DNA of 64,000 bases from Oceanicola sp. 502str15 (GTDB lineage: Bacteria > Pseudomonadota > Alphaproteobacteria > Rhodobacterales > Rhodobacteraceae). The DNA lies in the NCBI RefSeq assembly GCF_024105635.1, contig NZ_WYDQ01000001.1, forward strand, positions 4,030,501 to 4,094,500, given 5' to 3'. Position numbers and translations under genes: made by a program. Positions 8,107 through 16,772 of the stretch are shown one piece after another; the stretch's first letter is position 1; each line of letters starts with the position of its first letter. The notes under the pieces were generated by a model. It was not told where the DNA came from. It worked only from the letters and a program-made list of their open reading frames with translations, and did not search any database.

Positions 8107-9009
8107 ATGCGCCTCATCTTCATGGGAACCCCCGAGTTTTCAGTGCCCGCGCTCGATGCGCTCCACGACGCCGGCCACGAGATCCTCTGCGTCTACACCC
8201 AGCCGCCCCGGCCCGCCGGGCGCGGCAAAAAGGAGCGCCCCTCCCCGGTGCAGGCCCGCGCCGAGGCCCTCGGCCTTCCCGTCCGCCACCCCGCCCGCCT
8301 CAAGGATGACGAGGCGCAGCAGGCCTTCGCCGCGCTCGGGGCCGACCTCGCCGTGGTGGTCGCCTACGGCCTCATCCTTCCGCAGCCGGTGCTCGATGCG
8401 CCCCGCTTCGGATGCATGAACATCCACGCCTCCCTGCTGCCCCGCTGGCGCGGTGCCGCGCCGATCCACCGTGCCGTGATGGCCGGCGATGCCGAAACCG
8501 GGGTCTGCATCATGCAGATGGAGGCCGGCCTCGATACCGGCCCCGTCCTGCTGCGCGAAAGCACCCCCATCGGCCCCGAGGAAACCACCGGTGACCTGCA
8601 CGAGCGTCTCTCCGCCCTCGGCGCCCGGCTGATCGTCGCCGCCGCCGACCGTGCCGGCGCGCTCCCGCCCATGCCCCAGCCCGACGCGGGCGTCACCTAT
8701 GCCGACAAGATCGACAAGGCCGAAGCCGCCACCGACTGGACCCGCCCCGGCGCCGAGGTCGATCGCCACATCCGCGGCCTCTCCCCCTTTCCCGGCGCAT
8801 GGACAGAGGTGGCCGGCGAGCGCCTCAAGCTCCTGCGCTCCCGCCTTGCCCCGGGCGAGGGCGCCCCGGGCGAGGTTCTCTCCGGCCTCACCCTCGCCTG
8901 CGGCAGCGGTGCGGTCGAAATCACCCAGGCCCAGCGCCCCGGCAAACGCCCGATGGAGGCGGCAGAACTCTTGCGCGGTCTCACGCTTCCGGGCAGTCTC
9001 GGCACCTGA
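8107..9009 (+). CDS. fmt: Methionyl-tRNA formyltransferase
   Basis: Transfers a formyl group from 10-formyl-THF to Met-tRNAfMet. The 300-aa protein has the N-terminal motif FMGTPEF, the catalytic triad region N105-H107 in [17 protein letters not shown], and D143 in GLDTGP. A C-terminal OB-like domain follows from about residue 205. The ATG is preceded by AAAAGGAGCC. It is clustered with def as in most bacteria. Confidence 0.96.
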   Translation: MRLIFMGTPEFSVPALDALHDAGHEILCVYTQPPRPAGRGKKERPSPVQARAEALGLPVRHPARLKDDEAQQAFAALGADLAVVVAYGLILPQPVLDAPRFGCMNIHASLLPRWRGAAPIHRAVMAGDAETGVCIMQMEAGLDTGPVLLRESTPIGPEETTGDLHERLSALGARLIVAAADRAGALPPMPQPDAGVTYADKIDKAEAATDWTRPGAEVDRHIRGLSPFPGAWTEVAGERLKLLRSRLAPGEGAPGEVLSGLTLACGSGAVEITQAQRPGKRPMEAAELLRGLTLPGSLGT

Positions 9010-9245
9010 TGTTCCATGTGCTCCTCCTCATCGCCGGTGCCGCCGCCGGATTCGCCCTGAACCGTGCCGCCGACCGCCGCTTCGATGACGAGGTCGCCGC
9101 CGCCATGGGGGCCGGCGTCGTGCTGCTCTGCTACATCGGGCTGCTTTTGCTGCCGCTGCTCCTCGGCCTGGTGAAACTCGCCCTCATCCTTGCCGTCATC
9201 GCCGGCGCTGCCGCCGCGCTCTACGTCGTCGCCAAAAAGAAGTAG
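9009..9245 (+). CDS. Small membrane protein (78 aa)
   Basis: Unrecognised. Its start overlaps the fmt stop by one base (TGATG), so it is probably co-translated with fmt. The sequence shows a short N-terminal hydrophobic segment (about residues 3-17), a charged linker (NRAADRRFDDE), then a long very hydrophobic region (about 27-73) able to form two spans, ending VAKKK. It has no recognisable active site. Confidence 0.65.
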   Translation: MFHVLLLIAGAAAGFALNRAADRRFDDEVAAAMGAGVVLLCYIGLLLLPLLLGLVKLALILAVIAGAAAALYVVAKKK

Positions 9246-9282
9246 CCGGCCCGCGCCGGACCAACCCGAAAAATCCATCGCA

Positions 9283-9336
9283 AAGGTCCACCCCGCCCGT
9301 GCGCCATCCAGCGAAAGACGGGCGGGGCTTCACCTT
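9283..9336. other. Long imperfect hairpin in the fmt/rnhA intergenic region
   Basis: The outer arms AAGGT/ACCTT (9283-9287 and 9332-9336) and the inner 10-bp arms CCCCGCCCGT/ACGGGCGGGG (9291-9300 and 9318-9327) form a 54-nt stem-loop. There is no T-run, so it may be a Rho-type 3' end or a structured RNA. Confidence 0.45.
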
Positions 9337-9444
9337 GGGCGGTCATCGGCTCTCCAGCCTGTACCGCAGGGCCAGAATGGCGCGTTAAGGTTAACGCCGC
9401 CCTAACGCCTGATCTTCATCTTGGTGCAAATATCTCCGGGGGGT

Positions 9445-9464
9445 TTGGGGGGCTGGCCCCCCAA
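9445..9464. terminator. G/C hairpin between convergent genes
   Basis: TTGGGGGG-CTGG-CCCCCCAA is a perfect 8-bp stem with a 4-nt loop. It lies 48 bp past the rnhA stop and about 200 bp past the small membrane gene, so it probably serves as a bidirectional transcript-end structure. Confidence 0.5.
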
Positions 9465-9511
9465 CGACAGGGGCAGAAACAGGGCAAACCCCGGCGGTCG
9501 GCCAGGCCCGC

Positions 9512-9961
9512 CTATTTGAACGGCGCCATCCCGGCCCGCGCAAGCTCGTCGGCCCGCTCGTTCTCGGGGTGGCCCGCATGGCCCTTGACCCATTTCCACG
9601 TCACCCGGTGCCGCGCGTTGGCCTCATCCAGCCGCTGCCAGAGCTCCACGTTCTTCACCGGCTTCTTCGAGGCCGTCTTCCACCCGTTCCGCTTCCAGCC
9701 ATGGATCCAACCGGTCACGCCGTTCTTCACATAGGCCGAGTCGGTCACAACCGTGATCTCGGTCTCCCGGTTCAGCGACTCGAGCGCCGAGATCGCCGCC
9801 ATCAGCTCCATCCGGTTGTTGGTGGTCGCCGCCTCGCCGCCCTTCAGCTCGCGCTCCTTCACCACCGCCGCGCCCTCCTTGGCCTGCAGCAGCACGCCCC
9901 AGCCACCGGGGCCGGGATTTCCGGAGCAGGCTCCGTCGGTATAGGCATAAAGGTCTGGCAT
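9512..9961 (-). CDS. rnhA: Ribonuclease HI
   Basis: Degrades the RNA strand of RNA-DNA hybrids. The 149-aa protein has the DEDD active site: D9 in YTDGAC, Glu in NNRMELMAA, Asp in VVTDSAYV, and the C-terminal Asp in ENERADELA. The ATG is at the canonical N-terminus. It is the last gene of a long minus-strand run beginning at ispH. Only 6 bp separate it from the phosphatidyltransferase gene. Confidence 0.96.
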   Translation of the reverse strand: MPDLYAYTDGACSGNPGPGGWGVLLQAKEGAAVVKERELKGGEAATTNNRMELMAAISALESLNRETEITVVTDSAYVKNGVTGWIHGWKRNGWKTASKKPVKNVELWQRLDEANARHRVTWKWVKGHAGHPENERADELARAGMAPFK

Positions 9962-9967
9962 GTGCCG

Positions 9968-10615
9968 CTATGTGCCGCCTCGGCCGGGCAGAGACAAGGC
10001 CCGAATGAGCCGCAGCGCGCGCCGAAGCGCGGTAACCCCGGTCCCGAGCGCCACGAGCCCCAGCGCCGCGAGCAGCGCCCAGCCCGTGCCCCAGGCCAGC
10101 GCCTCCACCGCGCCGCCCACGCAGCCCGCCGTCACCGCCGCCATCCGCTGCGGCTTGGCCATCGGCCCGCAGAAATCGGCCGCCAGCCCCTCGGCCCGGC
10201 CCAGCTCGCGCAGATAGGCCGTGCCCACCGCCAGCGCCCCCGCCAGGCAGCCCAGCCAGGGCATCCCCACCGCCAGCCCCAACCCGGCCAGAATCATCAC
10301 ATCCGCCACCCGGTCCGGCGCCTCGTTCCAGAACGGCCCCGTCGGCCCGCCTTTGCCGCCCTCCAGCGCCACCATCCCGTCGAGCAGGTTCGCCACCAAC
10401 CGCAACTGGCAGAACAGGGCAGCGGCGCAGAGCAGCGCGGCGTCGAACGACGGCCCCGCACCCCGCGTCAGCCAAAGGCAGCCGAAAGCCAGCGCCGCAA
10501 AGCCCATCGAGGAGGCCGAAATCTGGTTCGGCGTAACCCGCGAGCCGGCCAGCCACCGCGCCGCCGCCTGCGCCCAGCCCGTCGAGCGGGCGGCAATCGG
10601 GCGGCGCTCAGCCAC
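9968..10615 (-). CDS. CDP-alcohol phosphatidyltransferase family protein with variant signature
   Basis: A 215-aa integral membrane protein from a GTG start at 10615; the GTG overlaps the upstream gene's stop by 8 nt, and longer versions would enter that gene. The CDP-alcohol signature DxxDGxxAR...GxxxDxxxD is recognisable but altered: it reads NLLDGMVAL then NEAPDRVAD. The first Asp is Asn, Arg is Leu and the Gly before the last pair is Asn, while the DG and final two Asp are kept. I believe related proteins encoded beside CdsA-like genes (YnbA-like) share this pattern. It probably makes a phospholipid from CDP-diacylglycerol and an unknown alcohol. Confidence 0.72.
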   Translation of the reverse strand: MAERRPIAARSTGWAQAAARWLAGSRVTPNQISASSMGFAALAFGCLWLTRGAGPSFDAALLCAAALFCQLRLVANLLDGMVALEGGKGGPTGPFWNEAPDRVADVMILAGLGLAVGMPWLGCLAGALAVGTAYLRELGRAEGLAADFCGPMAKPQRMAAVTAGCVGGAVEALAWGTGWALLAALGLVALGTGVTALRRALRLIRALSLPGRGGT

Positions 10616-10976
10616 GCGACCACAGCCGCCATGTGTAGAGGCAGGCATAAAGCGTCGCCACCGTGGTCGGCACCGCCAGCGTGGCCAGCACCTCCGGCGT
10701 GCCCGCCAGCGAATGGATCGCAAACAGCAACCCGAAGGAGATGGCGCAGCAGACCAGCGGCGGCATCACCAGCCCGGCCACGCCGGGCAGGCGCGGCACC
10801 AGCGCCTCCTGCACCCGCTTCAGCCCGTAGGTGATCGCCGCCGTCATCGCGCCCTGCACCAGCGCGGCCAGCAGCGGCGCGGGCATCGGATGGCCGCTGT
10901 TGGCATAAAACGCCCAGCCGCCCATCAGCGCCGCCCCGGCGCCCGCATGGGCCAGCGACGAGTCCGCCAGCGCCAT
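10608..10976 (-). CDS. Small polytopic membrane protein (122 aa), unknown
   Basis: Not recognised. It has about four hydrophobic segments and a short basic loop (GLKRVQEAL), ending YTWRLWSRG. It is translationally coupled on both sides: its ATG overlaps the stop of the CdsA-like gene by 1 nt, and its stop overlaps the phosphatidyltransferase GTG by 8 nt. That context, between a CDP-diacylglycerol synthase-like gene and a CDP-alcohol transferase, suggests a role in the same lipid pathway (partner, flippase or head-group supplier). This is inference. Confidence 0.7.
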   Translation of the reverse strand: MALADSSLAHAGAGAALMGGWAFYANSGHPMPAPLLAALVQGAMTAAITYGLKRVQEALVPRLPGVAGLVMPPLVCCAISFGLLFAIHSLAGTPEVLATLAVPTTVATLYACLYTWRLWSRG

Positions 10977-11926
10977 CAGACCGCCGACCAGAAGTAGCGC
11001 ACGAGATGAAAGAAGATCGGTGCCGCAAACACCACCGAATCCATCCGGTCGATGAACCCGCCATGCCCGGCAATCAGGTGGCCCCAGTCCTTCACCCCCC
11101 GGTCGCGTTTCACCGCCGAAAGGACCAGCCCGCCAAAGAACCCCATGCAGGTCACCGCCAGCGACATCCCCAGCGCCTGCCATGGCGTGAACGGCGTGAT
11201 CCAGTAAAGCGCCATGCCGATCAGCGAGGCGCTCGCCACACCGCCCACCAGCCCCTCCCATGTCTTCGAGGGCGAGACTGTCGGCGCCACCTTGCTCCGG
11301 CCAACCAGCTTGCCCCAGGTGTATTGCAGCACGTCCGACATCTGCACCACGATCACCAGCCAGGCGATCAGCAGCACTTCCCGCCCCTCGTAGCCCTCGA
11401 TCCGGAGCGTCAGCAGGGCCGGCACATGGCTCACGCAGTAGACGCAGATCATCAGGGCCCATTGGGTCTCGGCAATCCGGATGAACACATCGCGGGTGTC
11501 GCCATGCAGCACCGCCACCACCGGCAGCAGCAGGAAGGCATAGACCGGCACGAAGATCGAATAGAAGCCATACCACTCGTCCCAGACCAGCCAGAACTGC
11601 ACCGGCAGCACCACGAAAAACGCGGCGAACAGCGCCCAGTGGTCGGCCTCGCGCTTGGTGGTCAGGGTCAGCACCTCGCGCAGCGCGGCAAAGGACACGA
11701 GAGCAAAGAGCACGATCACCCCGGTCTTCCCGGCCAGAAAGGCAAGCCCCAGCAGCGCCGCCATACCCCACCACGCGTCGATCCGCGCGTTCAGGTTCTC
11801 GACGCCCGAGTTCGAGCGGTCGGGCGCAATGGTCTCGCGCAGCACCCGGCCCACCAGCGTGGCCAGCACCAGCACCCCCAGCGTGCCGAACAGCAGCTTG
11901 ATCAGGTCCACCGCCGCCCCGCTCAT
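10976..11926 (-). CDS. Phosphatidate cytidylyltransferase-like protein (CdsA/YnbB type)
   Basis: A 316-aa polytopic membrane protein. The C-terminal CDP-diglyceride synthase signature is present as SAVKRDRGVKDWG followed by GHGGFIDRMDS. It would convert phosphatidic acid and CTP to CDP-diacylglycerol. The housekeeping cdsA usually sits with uppS/dxr/bamA. This copy sits with an acyltransferase and a CDP-alcohol transferase, resembling the E. coli ynbAB arrangement, so it is probably an accessory enzyme. It overlaps the acyltransferase gene by ATGA. Confidence 0.82.
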   Translation of the reverse strand: MSGAAVDLIKLLFGTLGVLVLATLVGRVLRETIAPDRSNSGVENLNARIDAWWGMAALLGLAFLAGKTGVIVLFALVSFAALREVLTLTTKREADHWALFAAFFVVLPVQFWLVWDEWYGFYSIFVPVYAFLLLPVVAVLHGDTRDVFIRIAETQWALMICVYCVSHVPALLTLRIEGYEGREVLLIAWLVIVVQMSDVLQYTWGKLVGRSKVAPTVSPSKTWEGLVGGVASASLIGMALYWITPFTPWQALGMSLAVTCMGFFGGLVLSAVKRDRGVKDWGHLIAGHGGFIDRMDSVVFAAPIFFHLVRYFWSAV

Positions 11927-12633
11927 GGAGCCGCCTCGCCGGTAGAGCCATCAGGGGCCTGCCCCGAGGTCTCCTGTGGCCCGGGCAGGGGCCGCAAGGC
12001 CAGCATCGCCGCCTGCGCCCGCGCCAGAAAATCCTCGCGGCTCTCGCCCTCCAGCACCTGCATCGGCCGCCCGAAGGTGACGGTGCAGAGCAGCGGCACC
12101 GGCACCAGCTTGCCCTTGGGGAGCACCCGGTTCAGGTTCTCGATCCACACCGGCACCATCTCCACCTCGGGGCGCTGGCGCGAGATGTTGAAGATCCCCG
12201 ATTTCAGCGGCAGCAGCGGCACTTCGAGGTCCATGTTCCGCTTGCCCTCGGGAAAGATGATCAGGCTGTCGCCGCCATCCACCGCCTCCAGGATGCGCTC
12301 CATAGGGTCCACATCGCGCCCCTCTTCGCCGCGATAGATCAACACGGTGTTGAACACGTCGCGCCCGATGAAGGCCCGCCACCCGTTCTTCAGCCAGTAG
12401 TCGGCGGCGGCCACCGCGCGGGTGCTGCGGCGCAGGCGCGAGGGCAGGGCGGCCCAGATCAGCACGAAATCCCCGTTCGAGGTGTGGTTGGCGAAATAGA
12501 CGCGCTGCACCGGCACCGGCTCGCAGCCCTCCCAGATGCCCCGCACCGCCGTCACCAGCCATGCGAAGAACACGATCGCATGGCCCATGTTCTTGGCAGC
12601 AAAGGCGCGGGCGGCTGATGTGAGCTTGTCCAT
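11923..12633 (-). CDS. 1-acyl-glycerol-3-phosphate acyltransferase-like protein (PlsC family)
   Basis: A 236-aa acyltransferase with the catalytic HX4D box in NHTSNGDF near residue 49 and the substrate motif FPEGKRN near residue 127. It would acylate a lysophosphatidate-type acceptor at the membrane. The start at MDKLTSAARAF is chosen because the longer frame runs into the preceding methyltransferase gene. It is coupled to the CdsA-like gene, together giving lysophosphatidate to phosphatidate to CDP-DAG in one operon. Confidence 0.82.
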   Translation of the reverse strand: MDKLTSAARAFAAKNMGHAIVFFAWLVTAVRGIWEGCEPVPVQRVYFANHTSNGDFVLIWAALPSRLRRSTRAVAAADYWLKNGWRAFIGRDVFNTVLIYRGEEGRDVDPMERILEAVDGGDSLIIFPEGKRNMDLEVPLLPLKSGIFNISRQRPEVEMVPVWIENLNRVLPKGKLVPVPLLCTVTFGRPMQVLEGESREDFLARAQAAMLALRPLPGPQETSGQAPDGSTGEAAP

Positions 12634-12643
12634 GGCGGCGAGG

Positions 12644-13258
12644 TTAACCCTTTGTCGGGCCTTCGGGAATGGCCTGCGCATGCAGCACGATGAACTCCGA
12701 GGCATCGCCCGAAAGCCCCTTGCCCCGCGACACCCGCCGCCCGGCGATCTCAAACCCCGCGCCCGCCAGCAACCCCTCCAGTTCGGCCTCGCTGTAATAG
12801 CTGTAGAACCGCCCGATGCTGTCCGGCCCCTCGCCCTCGCCCAGCTTCATGCCGAGGTGCAGCCAGCCGCCGGGCTTCAGGGCGCGGTGCAGCCGGGCAA
12901 GATGCTCCGGAAATTCGCCGCGCGGGGCATGCAGCAGCGAGAAATTCGCCCAGACCCCATCGTAAAGCGCCGCCCCGGTGATCTCCTCGAACCGGGCCTG
13001 CCGCGCCTGCACCCCGGGCTGCGCGCAGGCCCGCGCCACCATCCCGGCAGAGCCGTCCACCGCATCAACGGCAAAGCCCCGCGCCACCATCAGCGCCGCC
13101 GAAAATCCGGGGCCGCAGCCGAGGTCCAGCACATGGGCGCCCTCGGGCAGCCGCGCCATGAAGGCATCCAGATCGGGCCGCTCCTTCAGCGCCGCCCCCA
13201 TGGCCACATAATCCTCGACCCGCGCATCATAGATCGCGAGGGTGTCTTCCGGCCTCAT
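12644..13258 (-). CDS. Class I SAM-dependent methyltransferase
   Basis: A 204-aa methyltransferase with motif I VLDLGCGPGF near residue 44, an acidic post-I residue (DAVDGSAGM) and the later LKPGGWLHLGMKLGEG segment. The fold and length match small-molecule methyltransferases; the substrate is unknown. The ATG overlaps the stop of the LysE-family gene (ATGA), and the acyltransferase gene starts 10 bp after its stop. Confidence 0.82.
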   Translation of the reverse strand: MRPEDTLAIYDARVEDYVAMGAALKERPDLDAFMARLPEGAHVLDLGCGPGFSAALMVARGFAVDAVDGSAGMVARACAQPGVQARQARFEEITGAALYDGVWANFSLLHAPRGEFPEHLARLHRALKPGGWLHLGMKLGEGEGPDSIGRFYSYYSEAELEGLLAGAGFEIAGRRVSRGKGLSGDASEFIVLHAQAIPEGPTKG

Positions 13259-13860
13259 GCCCGCTCCATCGCCAGCTTCAGCCCCAGCGCGGCAAAGCTC
13301 GCGGCGAAGGCGCGGCGCAGCCATGCCATCGCCCGCTCGCTCGCCAGCACCCGCGCCCGCATGGTGCCCGCCAGCGCCGCGTATAGCGCGAAGACGGCAA
13401 AGGTCATGCCCACGAAGGCAAGGCCAAGCTGCACCAGCTGCACCGTCGCGCCCTCGCCCGGGGTGATGAACTGCGGCAGGAAGGCCACGAAGAAAATCGG
13501 GATCTTCGGGTTCAGGATGTTCAGCGTGATCCCCCGCCGCACGATCCTCAGTGCCGCGCCGGGGCTCTCGGCCTTCACATCCAGCGTGCTCTTGCCCCGC
13601 AGCGTGCCCCAGGCCATCCACAGCAGATAGGCCACGCCCGCCCATTTTATCGCCTGAAACAGCAACGCCGAGCTGTGCAGCACTGCGGCCAGCCCGGCCA
13701 TCGCGGCGGCCAGATGCACCACCGTCGCCAGCGTGCAGCCGATCACCGCCAGCCCTCCGGCCCGCCAGCCCCCGCCCAGCGTCATCGACAGCGTGTAAAC
13801 CACGCCGATCCCCGGCGCGAGGCAGACAAGAAAGGTGGTGAGAAGGAAGGCAAAACTCAT
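13255..13860 (-). CDS. LysE/RhtB-family amino acid exporter
   Basis: A 201-aa inner-membrane protein with about six spans. It has the LysE-family hallmark PGIGVVYTLSMTLGGGWRAG near residues 15-35 and NILNPKIPIFFVAFLPQF near residue 115. The family exports amino acids or related metabolites; the substrate is not readable. The start at MSFAFLL lies just inside the gap after the upstream gene. Confidence 0.85.
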   Translation of the reverse strand: MSFAFLLTTFLVCLAPGIGVVYTLSMTLGGGWRAGGLAVIGCTLATVVHLAAAMAGLAAVLHSSALLFQAIKWAGVAYLLWMAWGTLRGKSTLDVKAESPGAALRIVRRGITLNILNPKIPIFFVAFLPQFITPGEGATVQLVQLGLAFVGMTFAVFALYAALAGTMRARVLASERAMAWLRRAFAASFAALGLKLAMERA

Positions 13861-13864
13861 CGGG

Positions 13865-14443
13865 CTACTCCTTGGGCAAGGCTGCAAGGGCGTCACGCAG
13901 CCGGGCGCGGGCCTGCTCGGGGATCGCGCCTTTGATGGTGTCCAGCACCGCGCGCACCCGCGCCGCATCCGCCGGATCGGGAGAGCGGGGCAGCGCCAGC
14001 TCCTCCCCGTTTAGCCAGACCCGCCCCCAGTCCCCTTTGCCGCCAATCGGCGGGCGGTCATTCTTTCGGGCTGGGGTGGCGGCAAGGCCGGAGTCGCGCA
14101 CCGCCGCAATGATCGCTTTCATGGCGCCATCGGGCAGGGTGATGACCTCTTCCACGCATGCGTCCTCACCATAGCCCCGGCACCTGCGGATCGTGGCGGT
14201 GCCATCGGTGCGAATGTCGGCGCTGAAGCTGCGCCGGTGGGGCGGCGGCAGGCTGCCGTTGTCCTGCCCGTAATAGGCCAGCGGCGGGGCAGGGGGCGTG
14301 GTCGCCCCGGCAGGGGAGAGCAAGGCCACGAATGAGGCAAGGGCCGCTGCCGCCGCCCTCAGCCACGCCCGGCCATCAGCTATTTTGGTCAATCCTCGCA
14401 CAACAGGGAGCCTGCCCCATCGTGCAGGCCCTGCAAAGCGCAA
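13865..14443 (-). CDS. Exported protein of unknown function
   Basis: Up to 192 aa from a TTG at 14443. Other in-frame starts are a GTG at about 14401 and a TTG at 14392, so the true start is unsettled. A signal-peptide-like segment (LRAAAAALASFVALLSPAGA) precedes a mature part of about 145 aa. That part has a pair of Cys (CRGYGEDAC) and a Pro/Arg-rich tail. I recognise no family. It lies 3 bp after the ispH stop and 4 bp before the LysE-type gene start, so it is co-transcribed. Confidence 0.6.
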   Translation of the reverse strand: MRFAGPARWGRLPVVRGLTKIADGRAWLRAAAAALASFVALLSPAGATTPPAPPLAYYGQDNGSLPPPHRRSFSADIRTDGTATIRRCRGYGEDACVEEVITLPDGAMKAIIAAVRDSGLAATPARKNDRPPIGGKGDWGRVWLNGEELALPRSPDPADAARVRAVLDTIKGAIPEQARARLRDALAALPKE

Positions 14444-14446
14444 ATC

Positions 14447-15397
14447 TCAGGCCGGCTCGCGCAGCACCCTCGGCACCTTGAACTCGACCCGCTCCTGCGC
14501 GGTTTCCACCATCTCGACGCTCACCTCGTAGCGCGCGCGGAAGGCGTCGATCACCTCTTCGATCAGCACCTCCGGCGCGCTCGCCCCGGCGGTCACGCCG
14601 ACCGTGCCGATCTCGCCAAGCGCCCGCCAGTCAATGTCGCTCGCCCGCTGCACAAGCTGCGCATAGCCGCAGCCCGCCCGGCTCGCCACTTCCACCAGCC
14701 GCCGCGAGTTCGACGAGTTCGGCGCGCCCACCACCAGCAGCGCCTCGACGCGCGGGGCAATCGCCTTCACCGCCTCCTGACGGTTGGTGGTGGCATAGCA
14801 GATGTCTTCCTTATGCGGCCCCACGATGGCCGGAAACCGCGCCTTCAGGGCGGCAACGATCTCGGCGGTGTCGTCCACCGAAAGCGTGGTCTGGGTCACG
14901 AAGGCCAGCTTCTCCGGATCGCGCACCTCAAGCCCCGCCACATCCTCGGGCACCTCCACCAGCAGCACCTCGCCCTCGGGCAGCTGCCCCATGGTGCCCA
15001 CCGTCTCGGGGTGGCCCGCATGGCCGATCATCACCATCTGAAGCCCATTCTCGGCATGGCGCTCGGCCTCGATATGCACCTTGCTGACCAGCGGGCAGGT
15101 GGCATCCACAAAGATCATCTCGCGCTTGGCCGCCTCGGCGGGCACAGCCTTGGGCACCCCATGGGCCGAGAAGATCACCGGACGGTCATCCGGGCACTCC
15201 TCCAGCTCCTCCACGAACACCGCACCCTTCTCGCGTAGCCCGTCCACCACGTATTTGTTGTGCACGATCTCATGGCGCACGAAAACCGGAGCGCCCCATT
15301 TCTCCAGCGCCATCTCGACGATCTTGATCGCCCGGTCGACACCGGCGCAAAACCCGCGCGGGGCGGCAAGGAGGAGGGTGAGGGGCGGTTTTTCCAT
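14447..15397 (-). CDS. ispH: 4-hydroxy-3-methylbut-2-enyl diphosphate reductase
   Basis: Last step of the MEP isoprenoid pathway, an [4Fe-4S] reductase making IPP and DMAPP from HMBPP. The 316-aa protein shows [12 protein letters not shown] near residue 12 (first cluster Cys), [10 protein letters not shown] near 42, the second Cys in [11 protein letters not shown], and the C-terminal [11 protein letters not shown] and TAGASAPE signatures. It heads the minus-strand run that continues to rnhA. Confidence 0.96.
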   Translation of the reverse strand: MEKPPLTLLLAAPRGFCAGVDRAIKIVEMALEKWGAPVFVRHEIVHNKYVVDGLREKGAVFVEELEECPDDRPVIFSAHGVPKAVPAEAAKREMIFVDATCPLVSKVHIEAERHAENGLQMVMIGHAGHPETVGTMGQLPEGEVLLVEVPEDVAGLEVRDPEKLAFVTQTTLSVDDTAEIVAALKARFPAIVGPHKEDICYATTNRQEAVKAIAPRVEALLVVGAPNSSNSRRLVEVASRAGCGYAQLVQRASDIDWRALGEIGTVGVTAGASAPEVLIEEVIDAFRARYEVSVEMVETAQERVEFKVPRVLREPA

Positions 15398-15524
15398 GGT
15401 TCCAGAAGTAGTGCGCCGCGCGGGCGAGGTAAAGCGTCGCCAATTGACGCGGGCGTGATCGTCGCAGGGCTTGCCTTCCCCCTGCTGGAACCTGCCAGAA
15501 CATCGGCCAAAGAGGAGTCATACC

Positions 15525-15998
15525 ATGAAAACCCCGCTCATCGCCCTTGCCTGCACCGCCGCCCTCGCCAGCCTCTGGCTCGCATGGCCCGGCCAGGCCG
15601 AAGGCACCACCGGCCTTCTGCCCTACACCGACCCCGAGGCCCTCGCCCTCGGCCAGACCCTCTACGCCGAAAACTGCGCCGCCTGCCACGGCGCGGCGCT
15701 GGAGGGGCAGGTGGCCAACTGGCGCGAACGCGACGCCGACGGGTTCATGCCCGCCCCGCCCCATGACGAGACCGGCCACACCTGGCACCACCCCGACGCC
15801 ATGCTCTTCGCCATCACCAAGTTCGGCACCGAGGCCGTGGTGGGGCAGGGCTACCAAAGCAACATGGCCGCCTTCGAAGGCGTGCTGAGCGACGACGAGA
15901 TCCTCGCCACCCTCGCCTTCATCAAAAGCACCTGGCCGCCCGAGCTGATCGAGGCGCACAACGGCATGAACGCCCAGTTCGAGGCCGGCCAGAACTGA
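15525..15998 (+). CDS. Periplasmic or membrane-anchored monohaem c-type cytochrome
   Basis: A 157-aa protein with an N-terminal signal or anchor segment (residues 2-22), the haem-binding CAACH at 51-55, and a likely axial Met in NMAAFEG. It is a small class I cytochrome c that carries electrons in the periplasm; the partner is unknown. The ATG at 15525 follows AGAGGAG. It is divergent from ispH and followed by a strong hairpin at 16001. Confidence 0.85.
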   Translation: MKTPLIALACTAALASLWLAWPGQAEGTTGLLPYTDPEALALGQTLYAENCAACHGAALEGQVANWRERDADGFMPAPPHDETGHTWHHPDAMLFAITKFGTEAVVGQGYQSNMAAFEGVLSDDEILATLAFIKSTWPPELIEAHNGMNAQFEAGQN

Positions 15999-16000
15999 AA

Positions 16001-16024
16001 AGGCCCGCCACAACGGGCGGGCCT
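16001..16024 (+). terminator. Hairpin terminator after cytochrome c gene
   Basis: AGGCCCGCC pairs with GGCGGGCCT across a 6-nt loop, starting 3 bp after the stop codon. There is no long T-run, which is common in this group. Confidence 0.65.
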
Positions 16025-16030
16025 CAAACC

Positions 16031-16059
16031 GTAGGGTGGGGCAATCTGCCCACCACCCC
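16031..16059 (+). repeat. GTAGGGTGGG palindromic repeat, copy 4
   Basis: GTAGGGTGGGGCAATCTGCCCACC followed by ACCCC. The arms GGTGGG/CCCACC form a hairpin. It fills the gap between the convergent cytochrome and NYN-domain genes. Confidence 0.65.
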
Positions 16060-16060
16060 G

Positions 16061-16642
16061 TCAATCGCGCGACGAAAGCTCCTCGGCGCCCGCAGGCTCG
16101 GGGCGCGGCTCGCGCGGCGGGCGGCCGATCACGTCTTTCAGCTCGTCCAGCTCGATGAAGTTGTCGGCCTGCCGGCGCAGCTCATCGGCGATCATCGGCG
16201 GCTGGCTGCGAATGGTCGACACCACCGAAACCCGAACCCCCTGCCGTTGCAGGCTCTCCACCAGCGGGCGAAAGTCGCCATCGCCGGAAAACAGCACCAC
16301 GTGGTCGATATGGGGGGCAAGCTCCATCGCGTCGACGGTCAGCTCGATGTCCATGTTGCCCTTCACCTTCCGGCGGCCCTGGCTGTCGACATATTCCTTG
16401 GCCGGCTTCGTCACCATCGAGAAGCCGTTGTAGTGCAGCCAGTCCACCAGCGGGCGGATCGGGGAATACTCGTCGTTCTCCAGAAGAGCGGTGTAGTAGA
16501 ACGCCCGAAGCAGCTTGCCCCGGCGCATGAATTCCTGCCGCAGCAGCTTGTAGTCGATGTCAAAGCCAAGGGCTTTGGCGGCGGCGTATAAATTGGAGCC
16601 GTCAATAAACAGAGCGAGGCGCTCATCACGGTAGAACATCAA
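16061..16642 (-). CDS. NYN-domain (LabA/DUF88) putative ribonuclease
   Basis: A 193-aa protein with the PIN-like NYN fold. It has an N-terminal LFIDGSNLYAAA (first acidic residue near 14), the middle GNMDIELTVDAME, and the SGDGDFRPLVE motif near residue 120 that completes the metal site. NYN proteins are candidate RNA-processing nucleases. Translation may begin at the second Met. It has a disordered acidic/Pro-rich tail and is divergent from folK. Confidence 0.85.
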   Translation of the reverse strand: MMFYRDERLALFIDGSNLYAAAKALGFDIDYKLLRQEFMRRGKLLRAFYYTALLENDEYSPIRPLVDWLHYNGFSMVTKPAKEYVDSQGRRKVKGNMDIELTVDAMELAPHIDHVVLFSGDGDFRPLVESLQRQGVRVSVVSTIRSQPPMIADELRRQADNFIELDELKDVIGRPPREPRPEPAGAEELSSRD

Positions 16643-16772
16643 ATACCCTTTCTAGTAGGCTCACGGCTCCCTGAGTGGTGGTGGTGGAAGTGGGGTAAGA
16701 GTGATCTATCCCCGTGAGCGTAGCGGAAAATAGTGTTAAAAAGCCGGGTCGCAACCCTCCAAATGTCATATC

